Shown here: positions 26,851 through 35,804 of the stretch, in pieces
Layout of the letters: every line of letters begins with the position of its first letter
How positions within the stretch are numbered: the first letter of the stretch is position 1
Source of the DNA: Pseudarthrobacter sp. SSS035
Lineage (GTDB): Bacteria > Actinomycetota > Actinomycetes > Actinomycetales > Micrococcaceae
Reading direction: 5' to 3'
DNA: 64,000 bases
NCBI RefSeq assembly: GCF_023273875.1
Contig: NZ_CP096882.1
Location: 310,001-374,000 of the forward strand
Program-made: the position numbers and the translations under genes
The notes under the pieces: model-generated
What the model was told of the DNA's origin: nothing
Seen by the model: the letters and a program-made list of their open reading frames with translations, nothing else
Databases searched by the model: none

Positions 26851-26917
26851 TCACCTCCGTTTCTTGTTTCACGGAGTCCAGCCGCATCAACCCAGGCCAG
26901 CATCTGTCTACTGGCCT
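26851..26917 (-). promoter_or_regulatory. pnp leader with two hairpins, one covering the ribosome-binding site
   Basis: On the minus strand an AGGCCAG / CTGGCCT hairpin (26917-26894, 10-nt loop) is followed by CTCCGT / ACGGAG (26876-26855, 10-nt loop). The second stem includes GGAG of the pnp GGAGGTGA site (26858-26851). The layout would allow translation of pnp to be reduced when the second hairpin forms. Confidence 0.5.
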
Positions 26918-27050
26918 GCACTGCACCCGGTCATCGATCGAGACCCACGGGCCGAGGGCTTCATTCTTCGAAGCCGTTCCCGGGGATCACTACCGAGGAC
27001 CGCGAATGCGTGATGCGGTTGATCCTCCTGTTTAGTTTTCTTCTGAAGAA

Positions 27051-27081
27051 GGCGGCCCTTTCCGTCACGGAAGGGGCCGCC
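27051..27081 (-). terminator. Intrinsic terminator after rpsO
   Basis: On the minus strand GGCGGCCCCTTCC, a short loop and GGAAAGGGCCGCC form a long, slightly bulged stem, followed by TTCTTC. It starts 12 bp after the rpsO stop (27094), upstream of the pnp leader. Read-through could still feed pnp. Confidence 0.7.
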
Positions 27082-27093
27082 CCTTAAAGCTGA

Positions 27094-27363
27094 CTAGCGG
27101 CGCAGGCCGAGACGCTCGATGAGCGCACGGTAGCGGGTGATGTCAGTGTTCTTGAGGTAGGTGAGCATACGCTTGCGACGACCAACCATGGCCAGCAGAC
27201 CGCGCTGGGTGTGGTAATCGTGCTTGTGCACCTTCATGTGCTCAGTCAGATCCTTGATCCGCTGAGTCAGGACTGCAACCTGGACTTCCGGCGAACCGGT
27301 GTCGCCCTCGGACGTTGCGAAATCCTGGATGATGGACTGCTTTACAGCGGCGTCAAGTGCCAC
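27094..27363 (-). CDS. rpsO: 30S ribosomal protein S15
   Basis: This 89-residue protein begins MALDAAVKQSIIQDFATSEG and contains DTGSPEVQVAVLTQRI and the HKHDYHTQRGLLAMVGRRKR motif, all diagnostic of S15. It binds 16S rRNA early in assembly of the small-subunit platform. Normal length. It precedes pnp in the conserved rpsO-pnp pair. The 229 bp upstream (27364-27592, before the kynU stop) contain no gene that I can support. Confidence 0.98.
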   Translation of the reverse strand: MALDAAVKQSIIQDFATSEGDTGSPEVQVAVLTQRIKDLTEHMKVHKHDYHTQRGLLAMVGRRKRMLTYLKNTDITRYRALIERLGLRR

Positions 27364-27592
27364 AATAACTCCTAGAGATGTGCCGTGAGGCCCGATTCAG
27401 TACTTCACTGCCGGGTCTGCCCGCGCGGGAATCCCCCGGAAACCAGGGAATTTCCACACATGGCAGGAACCAGCCGCCACGGACTGCAGCCGGATCCATC
27501 TGCTAGTTTACCGGCCTCGCCGCAATCTTGTCGAAACAGCCGCCGCCGTCAGCCGCGGCCGCCCCCAAAGGCCATCACCAAATGCCCGTGGC

Positions 27593-28852
27593 TCAGCGAC
27601 GGAGCTGATCCCGGATGGCGGCCATCCCCCGGAACAGCTCCGCGAAGCTGGTACTCAGGGGGGACAACCCCACGCGGATGCCGTGTGGTGCGCGGAAGTC
27701 CGGGATGACGTCCTGTTCCCACAGCGCCGCCGTCACGTTCCGGAACGCCGGATGATCCAGGGTGATGTGGCTCCCGCGAAGCTCCGGCTCACGCGGCGAC
27801 GCCAGCTCCACGCCCGCCGGTTCCAGCCACGCCTCAAACAGCTGCACGGCGTAGGCCGTGAGTTTCAGGGACTTCTCCCGGATGGCAGCCATGCCGGCCT
27901 CTTCGATGAGGTCCAGGGTCCCGCGCATGGCCAACATCCCGAAGATGGCCGGAGTGCCGCTGAGGAAACTCCGGATACCGGGCGCCGGCTCGTAGCCTGC
28001 AGCCATCTCGAACGCGTCCTTGCGTCCCATCCAGCCCCAGATCGGCTGTTTCAGACCGGGCAGGTGCCTGCGATTGACGTAGGCGAACGCCGGCGAGCCC
28101 GGTCCCCCGTTGAGGTACTTATAGGTGCAGCCCGCGGCAAAATCCACGTTTGCCCCGTCCAGGTCCAGCTCCACAGATCCGGCGGAGTGGCACAGGTCCC
28201 AGACCACCAGCGCCCCCGCACTGTGTGCAACTTCCGTGATGCCCGGAAGGTCGGCCAGGAAGCCTGAGCGGTAGGCCACGTGGCTCAAAAGTACGACGGC
28301 GGTGGCCGGGCCGGTTGCGTGCCGCACCTGTTCGACGGTGACTCCGGACGCAGGATCGGCTTCGATCCACCGCAGGGTGAGTCCTTCCTCGCGGGCGATG
28401 CCCTCGACCAGGTAGCGGTCCGTGGGGAAGTTATCCGTGTCCAGGACGATCTCTGTGCGGGCGGGGTCGGCCACGGTGGCCAGCGCGGCGCGGATCAGTT
28501 TGTAGAGCACCACCGTGGTTGAGTCGGCGATGACGGTCTGGCCCGGGGCTGCGCCGAGGACAGCGCGGCCCAGCTGATCGCCGATGGTCTGGGGCAGGTC
28601 CAGCCATTCCTCATCCCAGCCACGGATGAGCCGGCCGCCCCAGCCTTCCTCGATAAACGTGCTGATGTCCCGTTGTGTCCGCTTCAGCGGGCGGCCCAGG
28701 GAATTGCCGTCGAGGTAGGAAAGCTCCGTGTCCGTCCCGATGAAGAGGCCGCGGTAGCGCGCCAACGGGTCGCCTGCATCCAGTTGCGCGGCCTGCTCAA
28801 GGAGAGCCGCGGCGTCGTGATTCTCCATGTTCGCGTCCGTTGCGCTGCTCAC
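27593..28852 (-). CDS. kynU: Kynureninase
   Basis: This 419-residue PLP enzyme cleaves kynurenine (or 3-hydroxykynurenine) to anthranilate and alanine. The PLP-binding lysine lies in GCTYKYLNGGPGSPAF near residue 242. DLCHSAGSVELDLDG just before it contains the conserved aspartate and histidine. TYLDGNSLGRP in the form SYLDGNSLGRPL is the N-terminal family signature. The gene starts with GTG at 28852, overlapping the kynA stop by 4 bp (GTGA), so translation is coupled. No kynurenine formamidase gene is present in the window. Confidence 0.94.
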   Translation of the reverse strand: MSSATDANMENHDAAALLEQAAQLDAGDPLARYRGLFIGTDTELSYLDGNSLGRPLKRTQRDISTFIEEGWGGRLIRGWDEEWLDLPQTIGDQLGRAVLGAAPGQTVIADSTTVVLYKLIRAALATVADPARTEIVLDTDNFPTDRYLVEGIAREEGLTLRWIEADPASGVTVEQVRHATGPATAVVLLSHVAYRSGFLADLPGITEVAHSAGALVVWDLCHSAGSVELDLDGANVDFAAGCTYKYLNGGPGSPAFAYVNRRHLPGLKQPIWGWMGRKDAFEMAAGYEPAPGIRSFLSGTPAIFGMLAMRGTLDLIEEAGMAAIREKSLKLTAYAVQLFEAWLEPAGVELASPREPELRGSHITLDHPAFRNVTAALWEQDVIPDFRAPHGIRVGLSPLSTSFAELFRGMAAIRDQLRR

Positions 28853-29703
28853 TGGCCGATCTCCGTCCGTACCGCGAACAGTTCCGGGAAGAAGGTGAGC
28901 TCAAGGGCCTTTTGCAGGAAGGCAGCGCCGCTGGATCCCCCGGTTCCCGATTTCATTCCGATGGTCCGCTGGACGGTTCGCAGGTGCCGGAACCGCCAGA
29001 GCTGGAAATTATCCTCAAGGTCCACCAGTTCCTCGCACGCCTCGTAGGCACCCCAGTTAGCGGCGGCGTTTTCGTAGATGTGCTTGAAAAGCGGCACCAG
29101 CTCAGGGCAGAACTCGTGGGCACGCGTGACGTCCCGCTCGAGGACGGACTGTGGCACGTCGAAGCCCTGACGGGCCAGGTAGGCCAGGAACTCGTCGTAG
29201 ATGCTGGGCGCCTTAAGCACGTCCTCCAGCATGGCGTGCGCTTCCGGGTCAGATTCGAAGACCGGCAGCATTTTTCGGTTTTTGTTGCCGAGGATAAACT
29301 CCACGGCCCGGTATTGGCTGGACTGGAATCCGGAGGAGTTACCGAGGAACCCGCGGAACTGGGAGTACTCCGTGGGCGTCAGCGTGGCCAGGACCGACCA
29401 CTGCTCCGTCAGGGTTTTTTGGATGTGCTTGACCCGGGCGATGCCCTTGAGGGCGGAGCCGAGATCGTCGGCACGCAGCCAGGCCGCGGCGCTGCGGAGC
29501 TCGTGCAGTACCAGCTTGAGCCACAGCTCGGTGGTCTGGTGCTGGATGATGAACAGCAGTTCGTCGTGGTGTTCGGGCGTGCTGACAGGTTGCTGTGCGC
29601 TGAGCAGGGTGGGCAGCTGGAGGTAGGACGCGTAGCTCATCCGGGAACTGAAATCGCGGACTATGCCTTTGTCCAGTTTGCGGGTGTTCTTCTCGACGGC
29701 CAC
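28849..29703 (-). CDS. kynA: Tryptophan 2,3-dioxygenase
   Basis: This 284-residue heme enzyme opens the indole ring of tryptophan to N-formylkynurenine. The family signatures TPEHHDELLFIIQHQTTELW (43-61) and the later FRHLRTVQRTIGMKSGTGGS (heme-side histidine) are intact. The GTG at 29703 gives the expected start VAVEKNTRKLDKG with an AGAGG site. The frame is open upstream but runs into ribF. It forms a two-gene unit with kynU and lies 40 bp after ribF on the same strand. Confidence 0.95.
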   Translation of the reverse strand: MAVEKNTRKLDKGIVRDFSSRMSYASYLQLPTLLSAQQPVSTPEHHDELLFIIQHQTTELWLKLVLHELRSAAAWLRADDLGSALKGIARVKHIQKTLTEQWSVLATLTPTEYSQFRGFLGNSSGFQSSQYRAVEFILGNKNRKMLPVFESDPEAHAMLEDVLKAPSIYDEFLAYLARQGFDVPQSVLERDVTRAHEFCPELVPLFKHIYENAAANWGAYEACEELVDLEDNFQLWRFRHLRTVQRTIGMKSGTGGSSGAAFLQKALELTFFPELFAVRTEIGQ

Positions 29704-29743
29704 TGTGCTGCCTCTCTGGGTGTTCGGTGCGGGTAGGACCCGG

Positions 29744-30730
29744 TCAGCGCCGCACCAGGAGATCGTGGGCCTGAATAACGTCCAGACGCATCTGGTCAAC
29801 AAGCGCCTCCGGCCCACGGTATGCCACCATGCCGCGGAGCCGCGCCACAAATTCGACCACTACTGTCTGGCCGTACAGATCGAAATCCTCCACGGCCTCG
29901 TGCGGACGGTCAATCACATGGGCTTCGACCTGGCGGCTGACGCCATCGAAGGTGGGATTGGACCCCACCGAGATGGCCGCCGGCCAGCGAGTGCCCGCCT
30001 GGTCCACCAGCCAGCCGGCGTAGATGCCGTCCGCCGGGATGAACCCGGTGGCCTCGTGGGCAAGGTTAGCGGTGGGGAACCCGAGCACGCGGCCGCGGGC
30101 AGCACCGTGTACGACTTCGCCGCGCATGCGGTGTGGTCGTCCCAGCACCGCGGCGGCGGTGGCGACGTCGCCCTCCTGCAATGCTTCACGCACCCAGGTG
30201 GAGGAGCAGCGGCGGTCGGTGCCGTCGTCGTCATGCAGCGGGTAGCCTTCCGAACCGAACTCGCTGATGACCTGGACATCGAAGTCGAACTTTTCGCCCA
30301 GCTGCTTCATGGTGTCAAGGTCACCGGAGTTGCCGCGGCCGAACCGGGAATCGTGACCGATCACCACATGGCTGGCATGCAGGCTGTCCACCAGGATCTG
30401 GCCCACAAATTCCTCAGGGGTCAGGCTGGCCAGGTTCAGCGAGTACTTCATCACCAGAATGGCATCCAGGCCCAGCTCCCCCAGCGCCACCAGTTTGTCC
30501 TGCAGGCCCATGATCATTTCGGGCGCGGACTCGGGGCGGTGGATCAGGGCCGGGTGCGGGTCAAAGGTGACGGCAACGGCCTTCGTCCCGTTGAAGCGGG
30601 CCGAGCGGATTAGCTCGGAAAGCACTTGCTGGTGCCCGCGATGGACGCCGTCGAAGTTGCCAAAAGTGACAACGGAGGGACCAAAGTCCGCCGGGACCTC
30701 GGACGGATCGTTCCAGATGTAGACCATCAC
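29744..30730 (-). CDS. ribF: Bifunctional riboflavin kinase / FAD synthetase
   Basis: This 328-residue enzyme phosphorylates riboflavin to FMN and adenylylates FMN to FAD. The N-terminal FAD synthetase domain has VVTFGNFDGVHRGHQ (nucleotidyl-transferase HxGH-type motif, about 21-35), and SSTWVREAL follows later. The C-terminal flavokinase domain shows RGRVLGFPTANL and AAISVGSNPTFDG. The start is GTG at 30730 or the adjacent ATG at 30727. It sits in the conserved rpsO/pnp to truB backbone, with kynA-kynU inserted downstream. The 182 bp upstream hold no gene. Confidence 0.96.
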   Translation of the reverse strand: MMVYIWNDPSEVPADFGPSVVTFGNFDGVHRGHQQVLSELIRSARFNGTKAVAVTFDPHPALIHRPESAPEMIMGLQDKLVALGELGLDAILVMKYSLNLASLTPEEFVGQILVDSLHASHVVIGHDSRFGRGNSGDLDTMKQLGEKFDFDVQVISEFGSEGYPLHDDDGTDRRCSSTWVREALQEGDVATAAAVLGRPHRMRGEVVHGAARGRVLGFPTANLAHEATGFIPADGIYAGWLVDQAGTRWPAAISVGSNPTFDGVSRQVEAHVIDRPHEAVEDFDLYGQTVVVEFVARLRGMVAYRGPEALVDQMRLDVIQAHDLLVRR

Positions 30731-30912
30731 CCTCGCCTTTTACTGCCTAAAACTGACATCTCTCCGAACGCACCGGCGCCGGAACTCTCTAAGATTACCC
30801 GCATTCAGTACTGCTGCCGGACGGCGCCGGGCCAACTGGATGGCACGCGCGGACATGTCCGGAGGCCTGACCGCGGCGGCCGATCGCTGGTGCTGTTTGC
30901 TGCTGGTGCGGT

Positions 30913-31383
30913 CTACTGCTGGTTCGGCCGGCGCCGGTACAGCCACACCAGACCCAGGACAGGCAGCAGCAGCGGAATGAACGCGTACCCCCGGCCAAAA
31001 AGGGACCAGACGGTCTCATGCGGGAACGCCACAGAATCAAACACGCTCAACGCTCCCACCACCAGCACTCCGACGAGCTCCACCAGGACGGCGGCCAGCG
31101 AGATCTTGAACCAGGTGCGGCCGGGCTTGGCCAGGGACACCGTTGCCACAACGTAGACCAGCGCCGCGAACGCGGAAAGCAGGTAGGCGAGCGGGGCTTC
31201 GGAGAACTTAGTCAGGATCTGGTAACCGGCGCGTGCGGTGGCCGAAATGGCAAACACTGCATAGACGGCGATAAGCAGGCGTCCGGGGCCGGTGTTCCGA
31301 GTGTCCTTGACGCCGGCCTTGGCATCTGCCTTGGCACGGGCGGCTTCGGAACGGGGTGCTTTCACGTTGCGTACTTCTTCCAT
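30913..31383 (-). CDS. Small four-helix membrane protein
   Basis: This 156-residue protein has a basic N-terminal tail (about 35 residues, KAPRSEAARAKADAKAG) and four hydrophobic helices, with a short Arg-rich C-terminus. I do not recognise a family function. Similar unannotated membrane proteins sit next to truB in related actinobacteria, but that is from memory of gene order, not a search. It starts 1 bp after the stop of the next membrane gene (31385), so they are probably co-translated after truB. Confidence 0.7.
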   Translation of the reverse strand: MEEVRNVKAPRSEAARAKADAKAGVKDTRNTGPGRLLIAVYAVFAISATARAGYQILTKFSEAPLAYLLSAFAALVYVVATVSLAKPGRTWFKISLAAVLVELVGVLVVGALSVFDSVAFPHETVWSLFGRGYAFIPLLLPVLGLVWLYRRRPNQQ

Positions 31384-31384
31384 T

Positions 31385-31738
31385 TCAGTACCAGATCTGG
31401 TTCATGCGGGCGGCCATCACCAAGGCCGTGACACCGACGGCGGCGAGGACAAAGTTGCTCCAGCGGGTCCGCTCCAGGATGGACCAGTACACGGCTGCCG
31501 GCGGCAGGAGCATCGCTGTGGCCAGGTATCCCCAGAATTCCCAGGCTTCCCCGGCAATCGGTTCGCCCGCGATCACCCGCACGATCGAACCCACCAGGTA
31601 AACCAGCAGTGCCAGCTCGACGGCGGCAACGGACAGGATGGTGAGGTCGTTGGGGGCTTTTTTCAGGATGCCGGCACCGAGGCAGATTCCGCTGGAGAGC
31701 AGGCCGACCACCAGGATGATGTAGAAATAGGCGTCCAT
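31385..31738 (-). CDS. Small membrane protein
   Basis: This 117-residue protein has four hydrophobic helices, starting MDAYFYIILVVGLLSSGICL, and little outside the membrane. No catalytic residues can be identified. It lies 2 bp after truB and 1 bp before the second small membrane gene, making a tight three-gene run truB, 31385-31738, 30913-31383. The two membrane proteins may form a complex; that is inferred only from spacing. Confidence 0.7.
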   Translation of the reverse strand: MDAYFYIILVVGLLSSGICLGAGILKKAPNDLTILSVAAVELALLVYLVGSIVRVIAGEPIAGEAWEFWGYLATAMLLPPAAVYWSILERTRWSNFVLAAVGVTALVMAARMNQIWY

Positions 31739-31740
31739 GC

Positions 31741-32724
31741 CTAGGCATCCCCGCCCGCAGCATCCTCAGGCACAACGTTCTCGGGCGCAGCATTCCGGGG
31801 GGCAGTTTTTTCGGACGCACCGTTGCCCGGCGCGAATACCAGGACAGGCTTGGCAAAGTTTCCGGAGTCCGCCAGGAGCGCCACGAGGCTGCCGTCCGGC
31901 GCGAACGCTGCGGCGGGGTGCTCAGTGGTGGCAGCCGCGGGATCTCCTGCTTCCGATCCTGCTGCTATCCGGCGTCCGAAGGAAATCTCGGTGGCCTCCT
32001 CCGCTGTGAGTTCGCGGTTAGGCATCAGTGCCCGGGCAGCCTGGGACATCTCCAGGACATTCAGCTCCTCGGCCAGCTGTTCCAACGTCCGGGCCTGGTC
32101 CAACGAGTACGGGCCAACGTGGGTCCGGCGGAGGGCGGTCAGGTGGCCGCCCACTCCCAGCCCGTCGCCGAGGTCACGGGCGAGGGCGCGGATATAGGTA
32201 CCGGATGAGCACTCAACGGTGACATCAATGTCCACAACGTCGCCGCCCGCTTCCCGGTTGATGGCGTGGACTTCGAAACGGTGGATGGTGACCGGGCGCG
32301 CCGCGAGCTTTACCTCTTCACCGGAGCGGACCCGGGCGTAGGCGCGTTCACCGTTGACTTTAATGGCGCTGACGCTGCTGGGCACCTGCTGGATTTCACC
32401 CGTGAGGGCGGCAACGCCGTCGTGGATTGCTTCATCGGCGACGCCGGCGGCACTGACGGCGGCAATCACGTCACCTTCGGCGTCGTCCGTGATGGTGGAC
32501 TGGCCCAACCGGATGGTTGCCGTGTACGTCTTGGACGTCCCCACGATGTAGGTCAGAAGCCGGGTGGCCTTGTTGATGCCGACCACCAGGACGCCGGTAG
32601 CCATGGGATCAAGGGTGCCGGCGTGCCCCACTTTCCGGGTCCCGGCGAGACGCCGCATCCGACCAACCACATCATGGCTGGTCCATCCCTGCGGTTTGTC
32701 CACTATCACCAGTCCAGAAAGCAC
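31741..32724 (-). CDS. truB: tRNA pseudouridine(55) synthase TruB
   Basis: This 327-residue enzyme makes pseudouridine 55 in the T loop of tRNAs. The catalytic aspartate is D39 in KVGHAGTLDPMATGVL. The Y/K motif SKTYTATIRLGQST and the SGTYIRALARDLG motif are present. The start is GTG at 32724 (LSGLVIVDKPQGWTSHD follows). The C-terminus carries about 35 residues of repetitive Asn/Ala/Pro/Glu sequence beyond the usual fold. It is divergent from the aminotransferase gene, about 90 bp away. Confidence 0.95.
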   Translation of the reverse strand: MLSGLVIVDKPQGWTSHDVVGRMRRLAGTRKVGHAGTLDPMATGVLVVGINKATRLLTYIVGTSKTYTATIRLGQSTITDDAEGDVIAAVSAAGVADEAIHDGVAALTGEIQQVPSSVSAIKVNGERAYARVRSGEEVKLAARPVTIHRFEVHAINREAGGDVVDIDVTVECSSGTYIRALARDLGDGLGVGGHLTALRRTHVGPYSLDQARTLEQLAEELNVLEMSQAARALMPNRELTAEEATEISFGRRIAAGSEAGDPAAATTEHPAAAFAPDGSLVALLADSGNFAKPVLVFAPGNGASEKTAPRNAAPENVVPEDAAGGDA

Positions 32725-32815
32725 GCTTCCCAGTATATCGGCGCTGGCCGCGGCCCTTGCCCACGCCGCCCTCAGCCCCCGCCCCGGTGCGCGGGTGGCG
32801 GCTAGGATGGCATCC

Positions 32816-33973
32816 ATGCCTGAGCTTGCGGCGCACGCGCGCGACGTCCCCGTCAACCAGATCCGCGAAATCACCGAGGCCGCCTGGCATACTCCCGGGG
32901 CCATCGTCCTGAGCATCGGCGAGCCGGGCTTCGCGCTCCCCCGCCACATCCTGGAAGCCGGCATGGCGTGCCTCGACCGGGACGAAACGAATTACACCCC
33001 CAACGCCGGCATCCCGGCCCTCCGTGAAGCGTTCGCCGCGCGGTTCAGGGAACGTACCGGCACCAGCCTCGCTGCCGAGCGCGTGTACGTGGTGGACGGC
33101 GCTCAGCAGGGCTTGCACTTCGCCATGAGCCTCCTGCTCTCCCCCGGCGACGAGATCCTGATCCCGAACCCCGGCTACCCCACATTCGCCATGACCAGCC
33201 GGCTCCTGAATGCCGTGCCGGTGGGCTACCCGCTGTATCCCGAGCATGACTTCCAGCCTCGGATCCAGGACATTGAAGCGCTCATCACGGACCGGACCCG
33301 GGTGCTCATCCTGAATTCCCCGTCCAACCCACTGGGCGCCGTCCTCGGCGAGGACCTGACCCGGCAACTTGTGGACCTGGCCCGCAAGCGCGATCTCTGG
33401 ATCATTTCCGACGAATGCTACGAGGCCTTCACTTACGACGTTCCCCACGTCAGCCCGGCCCGGTTCGACAGCGACGTGCCCGGCGAGGCGCGCGTGTTCA
33501 CGTCGCTGACTCTCTCGAAGACGTACGGCCTCACAGGCCTGAGGATCGGTGCCCTGGTTTGTCCGCCGGGGCTGGAGCAGAAGATGAACAACGTGATGGA
33601 AGCGATTGTCTCCTGCGTTGCCTCGCCGTCGCAGTATGCAGCGCTCGCGGCACTGACAGGCCCGCAGAACTACGTCCGTCACGCCCATGACCACTACCGG
33701 GCCAACCGGGACGCGGCCTCAGCAGTGCTGGAGGCCAAGGGAATTCCGTACCTGAGTGCGCAGGGAGCCTTCTATCTTTGGGCCAACGTCTCCCATGTCA
33801 GCGACGGGGACGTCCGCAGCTGGGCCCGCAGGTTCCTGGCCGATTCCGGCGTTGCGCTTGCGCCGGGAACTGCCTTTGGCTCGATCGGCGAGGGCTGGGT
33901 GCGGATCGCGCTGTGCGGTACCCGCAACGACTTGGTGGAGGGTGTCGGCAGGCTGCCTGAACGCCAGGATTAA
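32816..33973 (+). CDS. Class I/II pyridoxal-phosphate aminotransferase
   Basis: This 385-residue fold-type I aminotransferase has the PLP lysine near residue 234 in LTLSKTYGLTGLRIG. ILNSPSNPLGAVL and ISDECYEAF (PLP Asn and Asp/Tyr ligands) are present, and a C-terminal arginine lies in WVRIALCG for the substrate carboxylate. It resembles aspartate/aromatic aminotransferases, but the exact donor and acceptor are not determined. The ATG at 32816 (MPELAAHARD) has an AGGA site 8 bp upstream; an ATG at 32807 overlaps that site. It stands alone, convergent with the deaminase gene. Confidence 0.9.
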   Translation: MPELAAHARDVPVNQIREITEAAWHTPGAIVLSIGEPGFALPRHILEAGMACLDRDETNYTPNAGIPALREAFAARFRERTGTSLAAERVYVVDGAQQGLHFAMSLLLSPGDEILIPNPGYPTFAMTSRLLNAVPVGYPLYPEHDFQPRIQDIEALITDRTRVLILNSPSNPLGAVLGEDLTRQLVDLARKRDLWIISDECYEAFTYDVPHVSPARFDSDVPGEARVFTSLTLSKTYGLTGLRIGALVCPPGLEQKMNNVMEAIVSCVASPSQYAALAALTGPQNYVRHAHDHYRANRDAASAVLEAKGIPYLSAQGAFYLWANVSHVSDGDVRSWARRFLADSGVALAPGTAFGSIGEGWVRIALCGTRNDLVEGVGRLPERQD

Positions 33974-33988
33974 TGACCCGGCACCTGG

Positions 33989-34474
33989 TTAGTAATCCTT
34001 GCGTTTCGTGTTGCGGCGCCACGCGTCAAACGGAGCGTCCGACGCCGGAATGGCGGTTTGGGCGACCGGCAGAAGTTCCGGACGCGTGCCGTTGAAATAC
34101 TCGTAGAACACGGCGTCGTCGAAACCGGCCGCGGCTGCACCATGGCGGTCGGCCGCAAAATAGACGCGATCAATCCGCGCCCACAGCGCGGCTGACAGGC
34201 ACAGCGGGCACGGCTCGCAGCTGGTGTAGAGCACGGCGCCGCTCAGGTCGAACGTAGCGCCTGCGGCTGCCGCAGCGCGGATTGCCACCACTTCGGCATG
34301 CGCGGTGGGGTCGTTGTCCCGGGTGACCCGATTGATGCCTTCATGGACCCGCCCATCCGGGGTCACTACCAGCGCACCGAACGGGCCGCCACCGTCGGAG
34401 ACGTTCCGGATAGCCAGCTCAATGGCCTGTTCCAGGTATCGGGTGGCCTCGTGGTTGTCGCTCGCCTGCGTCAT
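33989..34474 (-). CDS. Nucleoside deaminase (guanine deaminase/tRNA-adenosine deaminase superfamily)
   Basis: This 161-residue zinc deaminase has H59-A-E61 in PTAHAEVVAIRAA and C89-PL-C92 in SCEPCPLCLSA, the complete cytidine-deaminase-fold zinc site and proton shuttle. The C-terminal EYFNGTRPELLPVAQT part and short length match the guanine deaminase group more than TadA, but substrate cannot be fixed from sequence. It is convergent with the aminotransferase with 15 bp between stops, and divergent from the secreted propeller gene. Confidence 0.88.
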   Translation of the reverse strand: MTQASDNHEATRYLEQAIELAIRNVSDGGGPFGALVVTPDGRVHEGINRVTRDNDPTAHAEVVAIRAAAAAGATFDLSGAVLYTSCEPCPLCLSAALWARIDRVYFAADRHGAAAAGFDDAVFYEYFNGTRPELLPVAQTAIPASDAPFDAWRRNTKRKDY

Positions 34475-34660
34475 AACTTGATCCTAGCCATGACCCAGGT
34501 TTTCCGGTTCAAAATAGGGGGCTCACAAAGGGAAATTTCCGTCGACGTAGCCCGCCCGGAGGACTAGTCTGGCGCCCGGGGGCTGTTAATTCCATATCTA
34601 CTTTGGTCTCATTGCCCAGACCCGCGCGCGGGGTGGCGCACCTCAATTCCGGAGGATGCA

Positions 34661-35773
34661 ATGAAGAAAAAGTTTTCCTTGGTCGCGTGCCTTGCTGCAG
34701 CGGCGTTAGTCATTCCGATCGGGCCGGCCGCGGCTGGCTCTTCATCGCCAGAGCCGAAGATCCTGGCCGACGGGCTAGTCACACCCTTGAGCCTCGCCGT
34801 CGGCAGAGACGACTCTTTCCTGGTCACCCAGAATTTTGTGGGCCGGCTTGACCGCGTGAACGATGACGGCCAACTCGCCAACGTCTACACCAAGGCGGAT
34901 TGGGACGTTGGCGGTGTCGAAACCAGACACGGGACGACCTACTTCGTGGAGAGCATGGGCGGCGGCGGAGGCAAACCTGATGCGCTTGAGGGCTACCTGA
35001 AGTCCATCGACTGGTCGGGTGACGTGGAGACCATCGCCGACCTCGCGAGCTTTGAACGCACCCACAATCCGGACGGCGACCAGGAGTATGGATTCGGTTC
35101 CGATGTCTCAGCTGAGTGCCTTCAGCAATGGCCTGCATTCCCACCCGCCCGGTACACGGGGGCAGTGGATTCCCATCCCTATGCCACCGCCGTCAAGGGG
35201 TCCACTGTGTACGTTGCTGACGCCGGCATGAATGCCATCCTCAAAGTCGATGCTGATTCCGGTGACGTCTCGACTTTCGCTGTCTTGCCGCCACGACCTG
35301 CCGTCGTCCCTGCCGGCACTAGGATCCCCATAGATATGGCGGGTGGAACAGTCGAAGTCCCTGCATGTGTTGTGGGCCACGAATACGCGTTTGAACCCGT
35401 GCCAACGGACGTGGAGATTGGCCCCGACGGCTGGCTGTATGTCTCCTCGCTCCCAGGCGGTCCTGAGGATCCGTCCCTGGGCGCCCGCGGCGCAGTCTTC
35501 CGAATCAACCCGTGGACCGGACACACACGCCTGTGGGCAGATGACATCCTGAGCCCCACCGGCATCGCGGTATCCGAACATGGAGACGTCTACGCAGCCT
35601 CGATGTTCGGCAACGAAATTGTGAAGATCGACGCCTGGACCCGTGAGGCTTCACAGTTCCTGGCTGTCGATGGACCCGCGGCCGTCGAACTGAGCGGGGA
35701 AACCCTCTACGCCACGGCCGGCTTCAGCTTCGGGCAACCGACTGGAACCGTGCTGGAGGCCCACATCAGGTAG
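34661..35773 (+). CDS. Secreted ScyD/ScyE-like beta-propeller protein
   Basis: This 370-residue protein has a clear Sec signal peptide (MKKKFSLVACLAAAALVIPI, cleavage near AAAG at residues 23-26). Repeated beta-propeller blades follow, for example VYVADAGMNAILKVDADSG and DVEIGPDGWLYVSSLPGGP. It resembles the ScyD/ScyE propeller family named for cyanobacterial scytonemin clusters; in soil actinobacteria the role is unknown. A GGAGG ribosome-binding site lies 7 bp before the ATG. Its base composition looks slightly less GC-rich than its neighbours, and the flanking gene order is backbone, so it may be a later arrival. The 186 bp upstream hold no other gene. Confidence 0.82.
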   Translation: MKKKFSLVACLAAAALVIPIGPAAAGSSSPEPKILADGLVTPLSLAVGRDDSFLVTQNFVGRLDRVNDDGQLANVYTKADWDVGGVETRHGTTYFVESMGGGGGKPDALEGYLKSIDWSGDVETIADLASFERTHNPDGDQEYGFGSDVSAECLQQWPAFPPARYTGAVDSHPYATAVKGSTVYVADAGMNAILKVDADSGDVSTFAVLPPRPAVVPAGTRIPIDMAGGTVEVPACVVGHEYAFEPVPTDVEIGPDGWLYVSSLPGGPEDPSLGARGAVFRINPWTGHTRLWADDILSPTGIAVSEHGDVYAASMFGNEIVKIDAWTREASQFLAVDGPAAVELSGETLYATAGFSFGQPTGTVLEAHIR

Positions 35774-35804
35774 AACCTGCAGGGAGACTTCGCCCGGCAG
35801 ACGA

